A DNA stretch of 64,000 nt from Peptoniphilus_A sp001811425 (GTDB lineage: Bacteria > Bacillota > Clostridia > Tissierellales > Peptoniphilaceae): the NCBI RefSeq assembly GCF_001811425.1, contig NZ_KV804728.1:33757-97756 (forward strand), read 5' to 3'. Numbering within the stretch: the stretch's first letter is position 1; every line of letters begins with the position of its first letter. The notes below the pieces were generated by a model. That model ran no database searches. It had not been told where the DNA came from and saw only the letters and a list, made by a program, of their open reading frames with translations. Positions 51,299-61,390 of the stretch are shown here, in pieces. The position numbers and the translations under genes were made by a program.

Positions 51299-54200
51299 GT
51301 GAGAAAATTAATGGTACATCCTGTTAAATATGGGAAACGTGAGAGAATGAGTTTTTCTCGTGTAGACGAAGTTATGTCGCTACCAAATCTCCTTGACGTG
51401 CAGACTTCTTCATACAAATGGTTAATTGAAGAAGGGTTAAAGGAAGTATTTGATGATGTATCTCCTATCGAGGATTACTCAGGTAATTTAATTTTGGAGT
51501 TTGTCGATTATCATTTATCTGATGAAATCAAATATGATATTGACGAATCTAAACAAAGAGACACTAATTACTCTGCGCCATTAAAGGCAAAGGTAAGACT
51601 TATCAACAGTGAAACGGGAGAAGTTAAGGAACAAGAAGTCTTTATGGGCGACCTTCCTCTTATGACACCTACTGGAACTTTTGTAATTAACGGAGCAGAG
51701 AGAGTAGTAGTTTCACAACTTGTAAGAAGTCCAGGAGCATACTACAAAGAAGAAAGAGACAAGACAGGCAAAAAAATCTATTCGGCAACACTTATTCCAA
51801 ATAGAGGAGCTTGGCTTGAATTCGAAACTGATGCTCAAGGCGTAATTAATGTAAGAATCGACAGAACTAGAAAAATCCCAATAACAATTCTATTAAGAGC
51901 ATTGGGAGTTGAATCTAACCAAGAAATAATTGATGTTCTTGGCGAAAGTGAAGCACTTTTAAAGACACTAGAAAAAGATACTACTACTAATAAAAATGAA
52001 GCTTTACTTGAAATTTATAAAAAGTTAAGACCAGGTGAACCACCTACAATTGATTCAGCACAGTCACTTTTTGAAAATATGTTTTTTGACGACAGAAGAT
52101 ACGATCTTGCCAAGGTTGGAAGATATAAATTCAACAAAAAGTTGGGCATCAGCGCAAGAATAGAAAACAATATTCCTGCAGAAGACATAATAGACCCAAT
52201 GACTGGTGAAATCTTAGCTGAAGAAGGAGAACTTCTCACTAGGGCTAAGGCTGAAAAAATTGAAGCAGCTGGTGTAAACCAAGTTCTTATAAAGACTGAC
52301 GAAAACTTTGAACACGCAACAGATAAGACAATAGTAATAGGAAATAACTTTACTTTTGTTGATGCTTATGAACTTGACTTTGACATGGAAGAACTTGGCT
52401 TTAAAGAAAAAGTTTATAGACCACTTTTTGACCAGCTTTACGAAGAATATTCAGAAGATACAGAAAAATTCAAAGATGAACTTGTAAAAGCTCACAAAGA
52501 ACTTTCTCCAAAACATATTTTAATCGACGATATTATCGCAGGAATTAATTATGAATTTGGACTTATGAATAATATTGGTTCAGTTGACGACATCGACCAC
52601 CTTGGGAATAGAAGAATTAGGTCCGTTGGGGAACTTCTTCAAAACCAATTTAGAATTGGTATTTCAAGAATGGAAAGAGTTATCCGCGAAAGAATGACAG
52701 TACAAGATGTTGACGCAACTACACCACAATCACTAATAAATATTAGACCTGTGACAGCTGCCATAAAAGAATTTTTTGGCTCTTCACAACTTTCACAATT
52801 TATGGACCAAAACAATCCTCTATCAGAATTAACACACAAGAGAAGGTTATCTGCACTTGGACCTGGTGGGTTAAGTAGAGATAGAGCTGGATTTGAAGTG
52901 CGTGACGTCCATAACTCACACTATGGAAGAATGTGTCCTATTGAGACACCAGAAGGTCCAAACATTGGACTTATAACATCACTTACAACTTACGCAAGAA
53001 TTAACGAATATGGTTTCATTGAAACACCTTATAGAAAAGTTGTTGACGGAGTTGTAACTGACCAAATTGATTATCTAACAGCCGATGTAGAGTACGAACA
53101 AATCATAGCTCAAGCTGACGAAAGGCTTGATGAAAATAATAAATTCGTTGAAGACAGAATTGCAGCCAGAGGTCATGGCGGTAATGCCGATATATTTGAC
53201 ATCAAAGATGTAAATTACATGGACGTTTCACCTCAACAAATAGTTGCAGTTGGTACTTCAATGATTCCTTTCTTGGAAAACGACGACGCCAACAGAGCCC
53301 TAATGGGTGCCAACATGCAGCGTCAAGCAGTGCCTCTATTAAAAACTGAAGCTCCTGTTGTTGGAACTGGTATTGAATATAGAGCTGCTAAGGACTCAGG
53401 CGTTGTAGTAGTTGCTAAAAACAAGGGTAGAGTTAAAAAAGTTGATGCCGTTCACATTGAAATCGAAAGAGAATTTGACAAGGGCATTGACACTTATAAA
53501 TTACACAAATTCATGGGCGGAAACCAAGGCACTACAATTAACCAAAGACCAATAGTAAAGGCTGGCGACTCTGTAGAAGCTGGCGAAATCATTGCCGATG
53601 GACCAAGTACAGACCAAGGTGAAATGGCTCTTGGTAAAAATATCCTAATAGCCTTTATGAACTGGGAAGGATACAACTACGAAGATGCCATGCTTGTAAG
53701 TCAAGAACTTGTAATTGACGATGTACTAACTTCACTTCACATTGAAGAATATGAATCTGAAGCAAGAGATACAAAACTTGGACCTGAAGAAATCACTAGA
53801 GATATTCCTAATGTTGGCGAAGATATGTTAAAAGACCTTGACGAAAGAGGAATTATAAGAATTGGTGCAGAAGTTAAACCTGGAGATATCCTTGTTGGCA
53901 AGGTAACTCCAAAGGGTGAAACTGAACTTTCTGCAGAAGAAAGACTTCTTCGTTCAATCTTTGGTGAAAAGGCAAGAGAAGTAAGAGATACTTCCCTTAG
54001 ACTTCCTCATGGTGAACAAGGAATTGTCGTAGATGTAAAGACTTTTAATAGATCAGATGGCGACGAACTTCAACCAGGCGTAAATGAAATGGTGAGAGTT
54101 TTTGTCGCTACTAAGAGAAAGATTCAAGTTGGAGATAAGATGTGTGGTCGTCACGGCAACAAGGGGGTTATTTCTAGGGTAATGCCTAAGGAAGATATGC

Positions 54201-55051
54201 CTTACATGCCAGATGGTACACCTATCCAAATTGTTCTTAACCCACTAGGGGTTCCTTCTCGTATGAACCTTGGACAAGTTCTTGAAGTTCACTTGGGGCT
54301 TGCTGCCAAAAAACTAGGATGGCACGTTGCCACTCCAGTATTTGACGGTGCCAATGAAAATGACATTTTCGATACACTTGAAGAAGCTGGATATTCTAGA
54401 GATGGAAAGATTCAACTAAGAGATGGTAGAACTGGAGAAGAATTTGACCACCCTGTAACTGTTGGTTACATGTATATGTTAAAACTTCACCATTTAGTTG
54501 ATGAAAAGATCCACGCTCGTTCTACTGGACCTTACTCACTTGTTACACAACAACCTCTTGGAGGTAAGGCACAATTTGGTGGACAAAGATTTGGAGAAAT
54601 GGAAGTTTGGGCTCTAGAAGCTTATGGTGCAAGCCATACTCTTCAAGAAATGCTTACAGTTAAGTCTGACGACATTGTTGGTCGTGTTAAGACTTACGAA
54701 GCAATTGTTAAGGGCGAAAATATTCCACAACCAGGAGTTCCTGAATCCTTTAAGGTTTTAATAAAGGAATTACAAGCACTTGCTCTTGAAATTCAAGTAC
54801 TTGATGAAAATGGAAATGAAGTTGACCTTGAAGTTGATGAAGATGAACTAACAAAGATTGACAACATTGACGACAAAAATACAGAAACAGATGACGAAAT
54901 AAAGGAACTTATTGAACACACAGGAACTGCAAATATTGGCATCAGAACAATTTCCAATGACGAAGTTGAGTCTTTTGAAAACAGTCACTTCTTCGAAGAT
55001 GAAGATGACGAAGAAGACGATTTTGATGAATCCGATGAAGCTGAAGATTAA
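51299..55051 (+). CDS. rpoB: RNA polymerase beta subunit
   Basis: 1250 residues; start GTG 51299 with AAAGG upstream, an alternative being ATG 51311 (MVHPVKYGKRER). The rifampicin pocket is wild type: QLSQFMDQNNPLSELTHKRR. The catalytic region with GRHGNKGVISR and the C-terminal LGGKAQFGGQRFGEMEVWAL are present. A long acidic tail (last ~60 residues, Asp/Glu-rich) is longer than in Bacillus. The ribosomal genes rplJ-rplL that normally precede rpoB are not here. Confidence 0.98.
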   Translation: MRKLMVHPVKYGKRERMSFSRVDEVMSLPNLLDVQTSSYKWLIEEGLKEVFDDVSPIEDYSGNLILEFVDYHLSDEIKYDIDESKQRDTNYSAPLKAKVRLINSETGEVKEQEVFMGDLPLMTPTGTFVINGAERVVVSQLVRSPGAYYKEERDKTGKKIYSATLIPNRGAWLEFETDAQGVINVRIDRTRKIPITILLRALGVESNQEIIDVLGESEALLKTLEKDTTTNKNEALLEIYKKLRPGEPPTIDSAQSLFENMFFDDRRYDLAKVGRYKFNKKLGISARIENNIPAEDIIDPMTGEILAEEGELLTRAKAEKIEAAGVNQVLIKTDENFEHATDKTIVIGNNFTFVDAYELDFDMEELGFKEKVYRPLFDQLYEEYSEDTEKFKDELVKAHKELSPKHILIDDIIAGINYEFGLMNNIGSVDDIDHLGNRRIRSVGELLQNQFRIGISRMERVIRERMTVQDVDATTPQSLINIRPVTAAIKEFFGSSQLSQFMDQNNPLSELTHKRRLSALGPGGLSRDRAGFEVRDVHNSHYGRMCPIETPEGPNIGLITSLTTYARINEYGFIETPYRKVVDGVVTDQIDYLTADVEYEQIIAQADERLDENNKFVEDRIAARGHGGNADIFDIKDVNYMDVSPQQIVAVGTSMIPFLENDDANRALMGANMQRQAVPLLKTEAPVVGTGIEYRAAKDSGVVVVAKNKGRVKKVDAVHIEIEREFDKGIDTYKLHKFMGGNQGTTINQRPIVKAGDSVEAGEIIADGPSTDQGEMALGKNILIAFMNWEGYNYEDAMLVSQELVIDDVLTSLHIEEYESEARDTKLGPEEITRDIPNVGEDMLKDLDERGIIRIGAEVKPGDILVGKVTPKGETELSAEERLLRSIFGEKAREVRDTSLRLPHGEQGIVVDVKTFNRSDGDELQPGVNEMVRVFVATKRKIQVGDKMCGRHGNKGVISRVMPKEDMPYMPDGTPIQIVLNPLGVPSRMNLGQVLEVHLGLAAKKLGWHVATPVFDGANENDIFDTLEEAGYSRDGKIQLRDGRTGEEFDHPVTVGYMYMLKLHHLVDEKIHARSTGPYSLVTQQPLGGKAQFGGQRFGEMEVWALEAYGASHTLQEMLTVKSDDIVGRVKTYEAIVKGENIPQPGVPESFKVLIKELQALALEIQVLDENGNEVDLEVDEDELTKIDNIDDKNTETDDEIKELIEHTGTANIGIRTISNDEVESFENSHFFEDEDDEEDDFDESDEAED

Positions 55052-55073
55052 TTAGTTATTTTAATTAATAGGA

Positions 55074-55090
55074 AAGGAGAAGTGCTCCTT
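55074..55090 (+). promoter_or_regulatory. Hairpin hiding the rpoC ribosome-binding site
   Basis: AAGGAG (55074-55079), loop AAGTG, CTCCTT (55085-55090): a perfect six-bp stem. The 5' arm is the Shine-Dalgarno and the 3' arm includes the first two bases of the TTG start at 55089. Confidence 0.6.
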
Positions 55091-58000
55091 GAGCGAACAT
55101 GAATTATTCCATTCAATAAAAATTGGACTTGCTTCACCAGAAAAGATCAGATCATGGTCTTATGGCGAAGTAAAAAAACCAGAAACAATAAATTACAGGA
55201 CATTAAAACCTGAAAAGGAAGGTCTATTTTGTGAAAAAATATTTGGGCCTACTAAGGATTGGGAATGTTCCTGTGGAAAATATAAAAGAGTAAGATACAA
55301 GGGAGTAGTCTGCGAAAAATGTGGCGTTGAAGTCACAAAGGCTAAGGTTCGTCGTGAAAGAATGGGTCATATTGAACTTGCTGCTCCAGTATCACATATT
55401 TGGTACTTTAAGGGCATACCTTCAAGAATGGGTCTTGTGCTAGACATGAGCCCTAGAGCTCTTGAAAAAGTTCTTTACTTTGCATCTTATGTTGTAACCT
55501 ATGTTGAACCAGGCGAAACAACTCTTTATGAAAAGCAACTTCTTTCAGAAATTGAATATAGGGAGTTCAAAAGAGAATATGGCGACAAGTTTACTGCCAA
55601 GATGGGTGCTGAAGCCATTAGAGACCTTCTTGTAAAAGTTGACCTACAAAAGGAAAATGACGAACTACAAGAAGAACTTCAAGATGCAACAGGACAAAAG
55701 AAAATTAGAATCACAAGAAGACTTGAAGTAATAGATGCCTTCATCCAATCAGAAAACAAACCTGAATGGATGATACTTGATGCAATCCCAGTAATTCCAC
55801 CAGATTTAAGACCAATGGTACAACTTGACGGTGGCAGATTTGCAACAAGTGATTTAAATGATTTATATAGAAGAATTGTAAATAGAAACAACAGACTTAA
55901 AAAGTTAATGGACATCAACGCTCCAGACATTATCGTTAGAAATGAAAAGAGAATGTTACAAGAATCTGTTGATGCTCTTATAGATAATGGAAGACGAGGA
56001 AGACCTGTAACTGGTCCTGGCAACAGACCACTTAAATCTCTATCAGAAATGTTAAAGGGTAAACAAGGCCGTTTCCGTCAAAACTTACTTGGTAAGAGAG
56101 TTGACTACTCTGGTCGTTCTGTAATCGTAGTTGGACCAGATCTTAAATTCTACCAATGTGGTCTTCCAAAGAACATGGCTCTTGAACTTTTCAAGCCTTT
56201 CGTAATGAGAGAACTTGTAAAGAGAGAACTAACTTACAACATTAAGTCTGCAAAGAGAATGGTTGAAAGAGGAAAAGACGAAGTTTGGGATGTACTTGAA
56301 GATGTTATTAAGGACCATCCAGTTCTTCTTAACCGTGCACCAACACTTCACAGACTTGGTATTCAAGCCTTTGAACCAGTTCTAGTAGAAGGTAAGGCTA
56401 TTAAGCTTCACCCACTTTCTTGTACAGCCTATAATGCCGACTTTGACGGTGACCAAATGGCTGTCCATTTGCCACTATCAACAGAAGCACAAGCTGAAGC
56501 AAGACTACTAATGCTTTCAACAAATAATATCTTGGCACTAAAGGATGGTAAACCAATTACTACTCCTACTCAAGATATGGTACTTGGTTCCTACTATCTA
56601 ACTCTTGATAGAAAAGATAAATTAAAGGGCGATGGCTCAATTTACAGAAATTTTGATGAAATGTTCCACGCTTATGAATCAGGCTTCTTGCACCTACAAT
56701 CTCATGTATCTGTGAGAAGATTTGCTGACGAAAATGACAAGAGAGGTAAAATTGTCCCATCAACTGTTGGTAGATTTATTGTAAATGAATTTATCCCACA
56801 AGACCTAGGTTTTGTAAATAGAGATGAAGACAAATATTCTCTTGAAATCGACCAAGTTGTAGATAAAAAACTTCTTGGTAAAATAATTGAAAAAACTTAC
56901 AAAAAACATGGAAATATAAAAACTGCTGAGCTACTTGATAACATCAAGGCTACAGGCTATCACTACTCAACTATTGGAGCTGTATCAATTTCAATGGGTG
57001 ACGTTGAGATTCCTGACACAAAGCCAGAACTTTTAGCTAATGCAGAAAAAGAAGTTGCTAAATACGAAAAAGCCTTTAGAAGAGGTCTTATTTCTGATGA
57101 AGAAAGATATGAAAAGGTAATTGAAATTTGGAACAAGGCAACTGATGACTTGACTGACGATGTAATGGACGGCTTTGATGCTTTAAATAACATCTACATC
57201 ATGGCAGATTCAGGAGCCAGAGGTTCAAAGAATCAAATCAGACAACTTGCAGGTATGCGTGGACTTATGGCATCACCTTCAGGTAGGACAATTGAAGTTC
57301 CAATCACTTCAAACTTTAGAGAAGGTCTTTCTGTACTTGAATTCTACATGTCAGCCCATGGTTCCAGAAAGGGACTTGCCGATACAGCACTAAGAACTGC
57401 CGACTCTGGATATTTAACAAGAAGACTTGTAGATGTTTCACAACAAGTAATTGTTTCTGAAGAAGACTGTGGAACTGATGAATATTTAGTAGCAAGAGCC
57501 TTTAAAGATGGCAAGGAATTAATTGAGTCCCTTGCTGACAGAATCGAAGGAAGATATTCTTTCGAAGATATAATAAATCCAGAAAGTGGAGAAGTTATTG
57601 TTAAGGCAAATGAAGTTATCTCTGATGATGACGCAGTTTTAATTGAATCTCTTGGCATAGAAGAAGTTAAGGTAAGATCAGTTCTTGGATGTAAGGCTAA
57701 ACATGGAGTATGTGCCCACTGCTACGGCAGAAACCTAGCAACAGGTTCTCGCATTGGCATTGGAGAAGCAGTTGGTGTAATTGCTGCTCAATCTATAGGT
57801 GAACCGGGTACACAACTTACAATGAGAACTTTCCACACTGGTGGTGTAGCTGCAGCAGCAGATATCACACAAGGTCTTCCAAGAGTTGAAGAACTTTTCG
57901 AAGCAAGAAAGCCAAAGGGACTTGCAGTAATTGCAGAAAGAGGCGGTCTTGTTGACATTAAAGAAACAAACAAGAAGAGAGAAGTTCTTATAACTGCAGA

Positions 58001-58679
58001 AGATGGAACAGTTGACTCCTACAACATCGTCTATGGCTCAAGACTTAAAGTTAAACAAGGCGATGAAGTTGAAGCAGGGGACGAACTTACACAAGGTTCC
58101 GTATATCCACAAGATTTACTAAGAGTAAAAGGCGAAAAGGGTGTACAGGAATACATTGTTAAGGAAGTTCAAAGAGTTTACAGACTTCAAGGTGTAGACA
58201 TTAACGACAAGCACATTGAAATTATAGTTAGACAAATGCTATCAAAGTGCAAAATCGAAGATGCAGGAGACACAGACTTACTTCCAGGCTCACTTGTTAA
58301 TGTAGTAGACTACAAAGAAGCGAATAAGAAAGCAAAGGAAGAAGGCAAGGAGCCAGCAATTGCAAAAGTAAATCTTCTTGGAATTACAAAGGCATCACTT
58401 GCAACAGATTCCTTCCTATCAGCAGCATCCTTCCAAGAAACAACAAGAGTTCTTACAGATGCAGCAATAAAGGGCAAAGAAGATATGCTTGAAGGCTTAA
58501 AGGAAAATATTATAATCGGACAACTTATACCAGCAGGTACAGGCGCTCGTATAAATTCCAAGGTACAAATTGGAATCGACGAAAGCCTAAAGGAAGATTA
58601 CAATATCCTTGAAGACTCTGAAGTAATAACACAAGAAGATGTAAAAGTTGAACTTGAAAGTGTAGCAGAAGAAGAATAA
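55089..58679 (+). CDS. rpoC: RNA polymerase beta' subunit
   Basis: 1196 residues from a TTG start 37 bases after rpoB. The zinc-binding CSCGKYKRVRYKGVVCEKCGVEV, the catalytic NADFDGDQM, and the second zinc site (GCKAKHGVCAHCYG) are all present. The bridge helix and trigger loop regions look normal. It forms the transcription core with RpoB. Confidence 0.98.
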   Translation: MSEHELFHSIKIGLASPEKIRSWSYGEVKKPETINYRTLKPEKEGLFCEKIFGPTKDWECSCGKYKRVRYKGVVCEKCGVEVTKAKVRRERMGHIELAAPVSHIWYFKGIPSRMGLVLDMSPRALEKVLYFASYVVTYVEPGETTLYEKQLLSEIEYREFKREYGDKFTAKMGAEAIRDLLVKVDLQKENDELQEELQDATGQKKIRITRRLEVIDAFIQSENKPEWMILDAIPVIPPDLRPMVQLDGGRFATSDLNDLYRRIVNRNNRLKKLMDINAPDIIVRNEKRMLQESVDALIDNGRRGRPVTGPGNRPLKSLSEMLKGKQGRFRQNLLGKRVDYSGRSVIVVGPDLKFYQCGLPKNMALELFKPFVMRELVKRELTYNIKSAKRMVERGKDEVWDVLEDVIKDHPVLLNRAPTLHRLGIQAFEPVLVEGKAIKLHPLSCTAYNADFDGDQMAVHLPLSTEAQAEARLLMLSTNNILALKDGKPITTPTQDMVLGSYYLTLDRKDKLKGDGSIYRNFDEMFHAYESGFLHLQSHVSVRRFADENDKRGKIVPSTVGRFIVNEFIPQDLGFVNRDEDKYSLEIDQVVDKKLLGKIIEKTYKKHGNIKTAELLDNIKATGYHYSTIGAVSISMGDVEIPDTKPELLANAEKEVAKYEKAFRRGLISDEERYEKVIEIWNKATDDLTDDVMDGFDALNNIYIMADSGARGSKNQIRQLAGMRGLMASPSGRTIEVPITSNFREGLSVLEFYMSAHGSRKGLADTALRTADSGYLTRRLVDVSQQVIVSEEDCGTDEYLVARAFKDGKELIESLADRIEGRYSFEDIINPESGEVIVKANEVISDDDAVLIESLGIEEVKVRSVLGCKAKHGVCAHCYGRNLATGSRIGIGEAVGVIAAQSIGEPGTQLTMRTFHTGGVAAAADITQGLPRVEELFEARKPKGLAVIAERGGLVDIKETNKKREVLITAEDGTVDSYNIVYGSRLKVKQGDEVEAGDELTQGSVYPQDLLRVKGEKGVQEYIVKEVQRVYRLQGVDINDKHIEIIVRQMLSKCKIEDAGDTDLLPGSLVNVVDYKEANKKAKEEGKEPAIAKVNLLGITKASLATDSFLSAASFQETTRVLTDAAIKGKEDMLEGLKENIIIGQLIPAGTGARINSKVQIGIDESLKEDYNILEDSEVITQEDVKVELESVAEEE

Positions 58680-58692
58680 AAAAATAAATTTT

Positions 58693-58723
58693 AAGTAGGT
58701 TGATTAGTCAGCCTACTTTTTTT
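58693..58723 (+). terminator. Terminator of rpoBC
   Basis: AAGTAGGTTGA (58693-58703) pairs with TCAGCCTACTT (58708-58718), one wobble, then TTTTT. Confidence 0.92.
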
Positions 58724-58762
58724 ATGCAAAGAGGATAAAAGGAAACTCCTTTAAAAATTTAT

Positions 58763-58780
58763 GGGGGGGGGTGCTATAAT
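58763..58780 (+). promoter_or_regulatory. Promoter with a nine-G spacer tract
   Basis: Nine consecutive G (58763-58771) sit in the spacer before TATAAT (58775-58780). The -35 (TTAAAA or TAAAAA, 58751-58757) is weak. Changes in tract length would change promoter spacing. The first membrane protein gene starts 54 bases downstream. Confidence 0.6.
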
Positions 58781-58833
58781 AAATTAAGAAGGAAAAGTTT
58801 TTATTTATTAATAAAAGATTTTGAGGTGATTTA

Positions 58834-59478
58834 ATGAGTGACTTATCAACATATATATTAGTGGCAATTTTTACATCAGCCTTAGTCACTTTTATTTACA
58901 TAAGAGAAAATAAGAAAGAAGAAAAAGATTCTGAGAATGACATGATATACTCCTTCCTAATAACAAATTTTTTAATCTTACAATTTTACGATAGAATTTA
59001 TCAAAATATTGGTCTCGTAATCATTATAAGCATGTTTGTATATTTTGTGATTTGGGCTATTTATAAACTTTACACAGATAGCTTAAGGGGAAAGAAGTTA
59101 TTGGAAAATAAAAATGAGCCTAAGTGGAGGATTTTATTTATTTCCATATCTTTTATATTAATAGCAAGCCTTAGCTTTTTAGAATTAAAAGATGGGGATA
59201 CTATTTATTCAACCAGCAAAAGTGACTTTCAAAAAATTTTAATAATTTCAACTCTTTTTGTTACTTACATTAAAATTATTTTAGACATGAGACTTTTAAA
59301 AAGTATTTTATTTGAAAAAGATATTTGGAGAAGAGCTTTTATTATTTCAGAGATTATCTTGCTTTTAATACTGGCTTTAGGAAGTGCTTACAACATAAAA
59401 AATATAAGTCGTTTTGAGTTCTATGTAGGAAGAGAAAGTCATCAAGAAATATCAGGAGAGGAAATATGGAATCATTAA
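58834..59478 (+). CDS. Membrane protein, paralogue 1 of 3
   Basis: 214 residues with about six helices; GAGGTGAT precedes ATG. It shares with the two next genes a conserved core: a LELKDGDTIY phrase near 125, LFEKDIWRRAFIISEII near 165, and a terminal NISRFEFYVGRE. No family recognised. It overlaps the next gene by 13 bases, so they are coupled. The three are probably a recent expansion under the poly-G promoter. Confidence 0.75.
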   Translation: MSDLSTYILVAIFTSALVTFIYIRENKKEEKDSENDMIYSFLITNFLILQFYDRIYQNIGLVIIISMFVYFVIWAIYKLYTDSLRGKKLLENKNEPKWRILFISISFILIASLSFLELKDGDTIYSTSKSDFQKILIISTLFVTYIKIILDMRLLKSILFEKDIWRRAFIISEIILLLILALGSAYNIKNISRFEFYVGRESHQEISGEEIWNH

Positions 59479-60068
59479 TTATATTTTTTATATTTACATT
59501 TATTTTATGTTCACAAATTCCAATTGCAGATAGGTATAAAGAAAAAAAAGGAATAGAAACTAACAGTAGAGATATAATGAAGACCTATATTTATGCTTTT
59601 ATAGTTATAGAATTATGGATTTCAATGTTTTTTTGTCAAGACAAGCTATATTTTTATTTAGCAGTTTTTGGTCTTGTGGCATATTTTCTTTACAGAACTT
59701 ACACAGAGGATATTTTGAAAAATAAGTACAAAGACGCCCCAAGACTTTATAAAATAACGACAATTATTGTACAAGCGATTCTTATAATTTATCAACTAAT
59801 ATTCTTTATGACCCTTGAAGATGGTCATGGAGTGAGTTCCTTTAAAAAAATTGAGTTTTCAATAGTTTTGCCAAGCCTTATACTAGTTGTCTTGTGGCTT
59901 AGCTATTATTTATCAAAAAAGTCACTTTCTAAAATATTTGTGGAAAAAGATACCTATAGAAAAGTTTTTATCATTCTACAAACTTTGTTTATTGTAATTT
60001 TTGCTGGATTTATAATCTATAACTTCATAAATATCAATAGATTTGATTTTTATCTTGACAGGATGTAA
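59466..60068 (+). CDS. Membrane protein, paralogue 2 of 3
   Basis: 200 residues with about six helices. It shares FMTLEDGHGV, VEKDTYRKVFIILQTLF and the ending NINRFDFYLDRM with its neighbours. The GGAG site lies within the previous gene. Function unknown. Confidence 0.74.
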   Translation: MESLIIFFIFTFILCSQIPIADRYKEKKGIETNSRDIMKTYIYAFIVIELWISMFFCQDKLYFYLAVFGLVAYFLYRTYTEDILKNKYKDAPRLYKITTIIVQAILIIYQLIFFMTLEDGHGVSSFKKIEFSIVLPSLILVVLWLSYYLSKKSLSKIFVEKDTYRKVFIILQTLFIVIFAGFIIYNFININRFDFYLDRM

Positions 60069-60094
60069 TAAGACGTCAGATAAAGGAGAAAGAA

Positions 60095-60703
60095 ATGACT
60101 GATACAATGATAAATGTTTTTGCAGGATTTATTCTAGCCTTAATATTTTTTAAATTTATTGAAAAACTTTCCAAGGAAAAATTTTTAAATAAAAACACCA
60201 GTAAAGAAGAAAGGCTTGTCGATTATTACTCTAGTGCAAGTCTTATAATTTGTACTTTCATTAGTTCAGTTTATTCAATAGAAAAGTTAGTTTTGTACCC
60301 AATTGGAGCTTATTTATTAATCCTACTTTTTTTAAAAGTATTTATGAGTGATAGAAAAAAATTTAGAGAAATTGATATTTTAAAAACAAAAGGTACTATT
60401 ATTTCATTAATTTTTACAATTTATCAAATTACATTTTTTCTAACACTAAAGGATGGAACTGTAATAAAAAACTTTAACAGGTCAGCTTATGTTAGCACTA
60501 TGATTTATTTGTTAATAGGATTTATTATCTTTAATCTATATTTTTTAATAAAGATTCTTAGGACAATTTTTATAAAGAAGGATATTTATAGGAAAGTTTT
60601 TACTATAATAGATATAATTTTTATCTTATCCCAAGCTTTCTTTATAATTTATAATCTTGTAAGAGCAGACAGGTTTGTTTTTTACCTTGACAAATTTATG
60701 TAA
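60095..60703 (+). CDS. Membrane protein, paralogue 3 of 3
   Basis: 202 residues with about six helices. It has FLTLKDGTVI, IKKDIYRKVFTIIDIIF and the ending RADRFVFYLDKFM. AAAGGAGAAAG precedes ATG. Function unknown; the last gene of the trio, followed by a terminator. Confidence 0.74.
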   Translation: MTDTMINVFAGFILALIFFKFIEKLSKEKFLNKNTSKEERLVDYYSSASLIICTFISSVYSIEKLVLYPIGAYLLILLFLKVFMSDRKKFREIDILKTKGTIISLIFTIYQITFFLTLKDGTVIKNFNRSAYVSTMIYLLIGFIIFNLYFLIKILRTIFIKKDIYRKVFTIIDIIFILSQAFFIIYNLVRADRFVFYLDKFM

Positions 60704-60733
60704 ATTTTTAATAAAAATAATATATAATGAAAA

Positions 60734-60766
60734 AATATGGAAATTTAGCTAATTTCTCATATTTTT
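60734..60766 (+). terminator. Terminator before the str operon promoter
   Basis: AATATGGAAATT (60734-60745) pairs with AATTT-C-TCATATT (60751-60763, one bulged C), followed by TTTTT. Confidence 0.75.
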
Positions 60767-60768
60767 TG

Positions 60769-60797
60769 TTGACTTAATGGCTTTGTAATGATAAAAT
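60769..60797 (+). promoter_or_regulatory. Promoter of the str operon
   Basis: TTGACT (60769-60774), 17 bp, TAAAAT (60792-60797): close to a consensus sigma-A promoter, as expected for ribosomal protein genes. Confidence 0.8.
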
Positions 60798-60816
60798 TGA
60801 TGAGTATTTGAGACGG

Positions 60817-60844
60817 AAAGACTACCTAAGACTGGGTAGTCTTT
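60817..60844 (+). promoter_or_regulatory. Leader hairpin of rpsL
   Basis: AAAGACTACC (60817-60826) and GGTAGTCTTT (60835-60844), a perfect ten-bp stem with an eight-base loop, without a real T-run. It lies in the 5' leader, about 40 bases before the rpsL start, and may stabilise or regulate the transcript. Confidence 0.5.
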
Positions 60845-60884
60845 GAAATGTCCAATACTATTATTAAAACAGGAGGTGCAATTA

Positions 60885-61298
60885 ATGCCTACAATTAACC
60901 AATTAGTAAGAAATGGTAGAAAGAAAATTCACAGTAAATCTAAATCACCAGCTCTTGATGTAAACTATGACACACTTAAAAAAGTTGAAACTGAAGTTAA
61001 TTCTCCACAAAAAAGAGGAGTATGTGTTGCAGTAAGAACAGTAACACCTAAGAAACCGAATTCAGCTCTTAGAAAAGTTGCCAGAGTTCGTTTGACAAAT
61101 GGCTACGAAGTTATGGCTTACATTCCAGGAATCGGACACAACCTACAAGAACACAGTGTTGTTTTAATCCGTGGTGGAAGAGTTAAGGATTTACCAGGTG
61201 TTAGATACCATATTGTAAGAGGTACTCTTGATACAGCTGGAGTAACTGACAGAAAGCAATCTAGATCTAAATATGGTACTAAGAAACCTAAAAATTGA
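60885..61298 (+). CDS. rpsL: 30S ribosomal protein S12
   Basis: ATG 60885 with AGGAGG eight bases upstream; a longer frame to 60843 is not used. 137 residues with MPTINQLVRNGR, TPKKPNSALRKVARVRL and GRVKDLPGVRYH. The Lys before PNSALRK and the Lys in RVKDL are the usual ones of streptomycin-sensitive ribosomes. Confidence 0.98.
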   Translation: MPTINQLVRNGRKKIHSKSKSPALDVNYDTLKKVETEVNSPQKRGVCVAVRTVTPKKPNSALRKVARVRLTNGYEVMAYIPGIGHNLQEHSVVLIRGGRVKDLPGVRYHIVRGTLDTAGVTDRKQSRSKYGTKKPKN

Positions 61299-61390
61299 TA
61301 GAATTTTTTACGAGAATTTATAGATTTTTGGCTTACGGGCTCAACCTGAGTACCAATGAATCGACTGAAAAATAGTTAAGGAGGGAAGTT

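Noticed and set aside
52015..57658. Long minus-strand frames inside rpoB and rpoC
   Set aside because: Antisense shadows of well-conserved coding sequence, with Ser-rich composition and no start signals.
61299..61390. A possible tRNA-like fold between rpsL and rpsG
   Set aside because: Only partial self-complementarity and no cloverleaf or conserved T-loop; it is more likely a leader structure.
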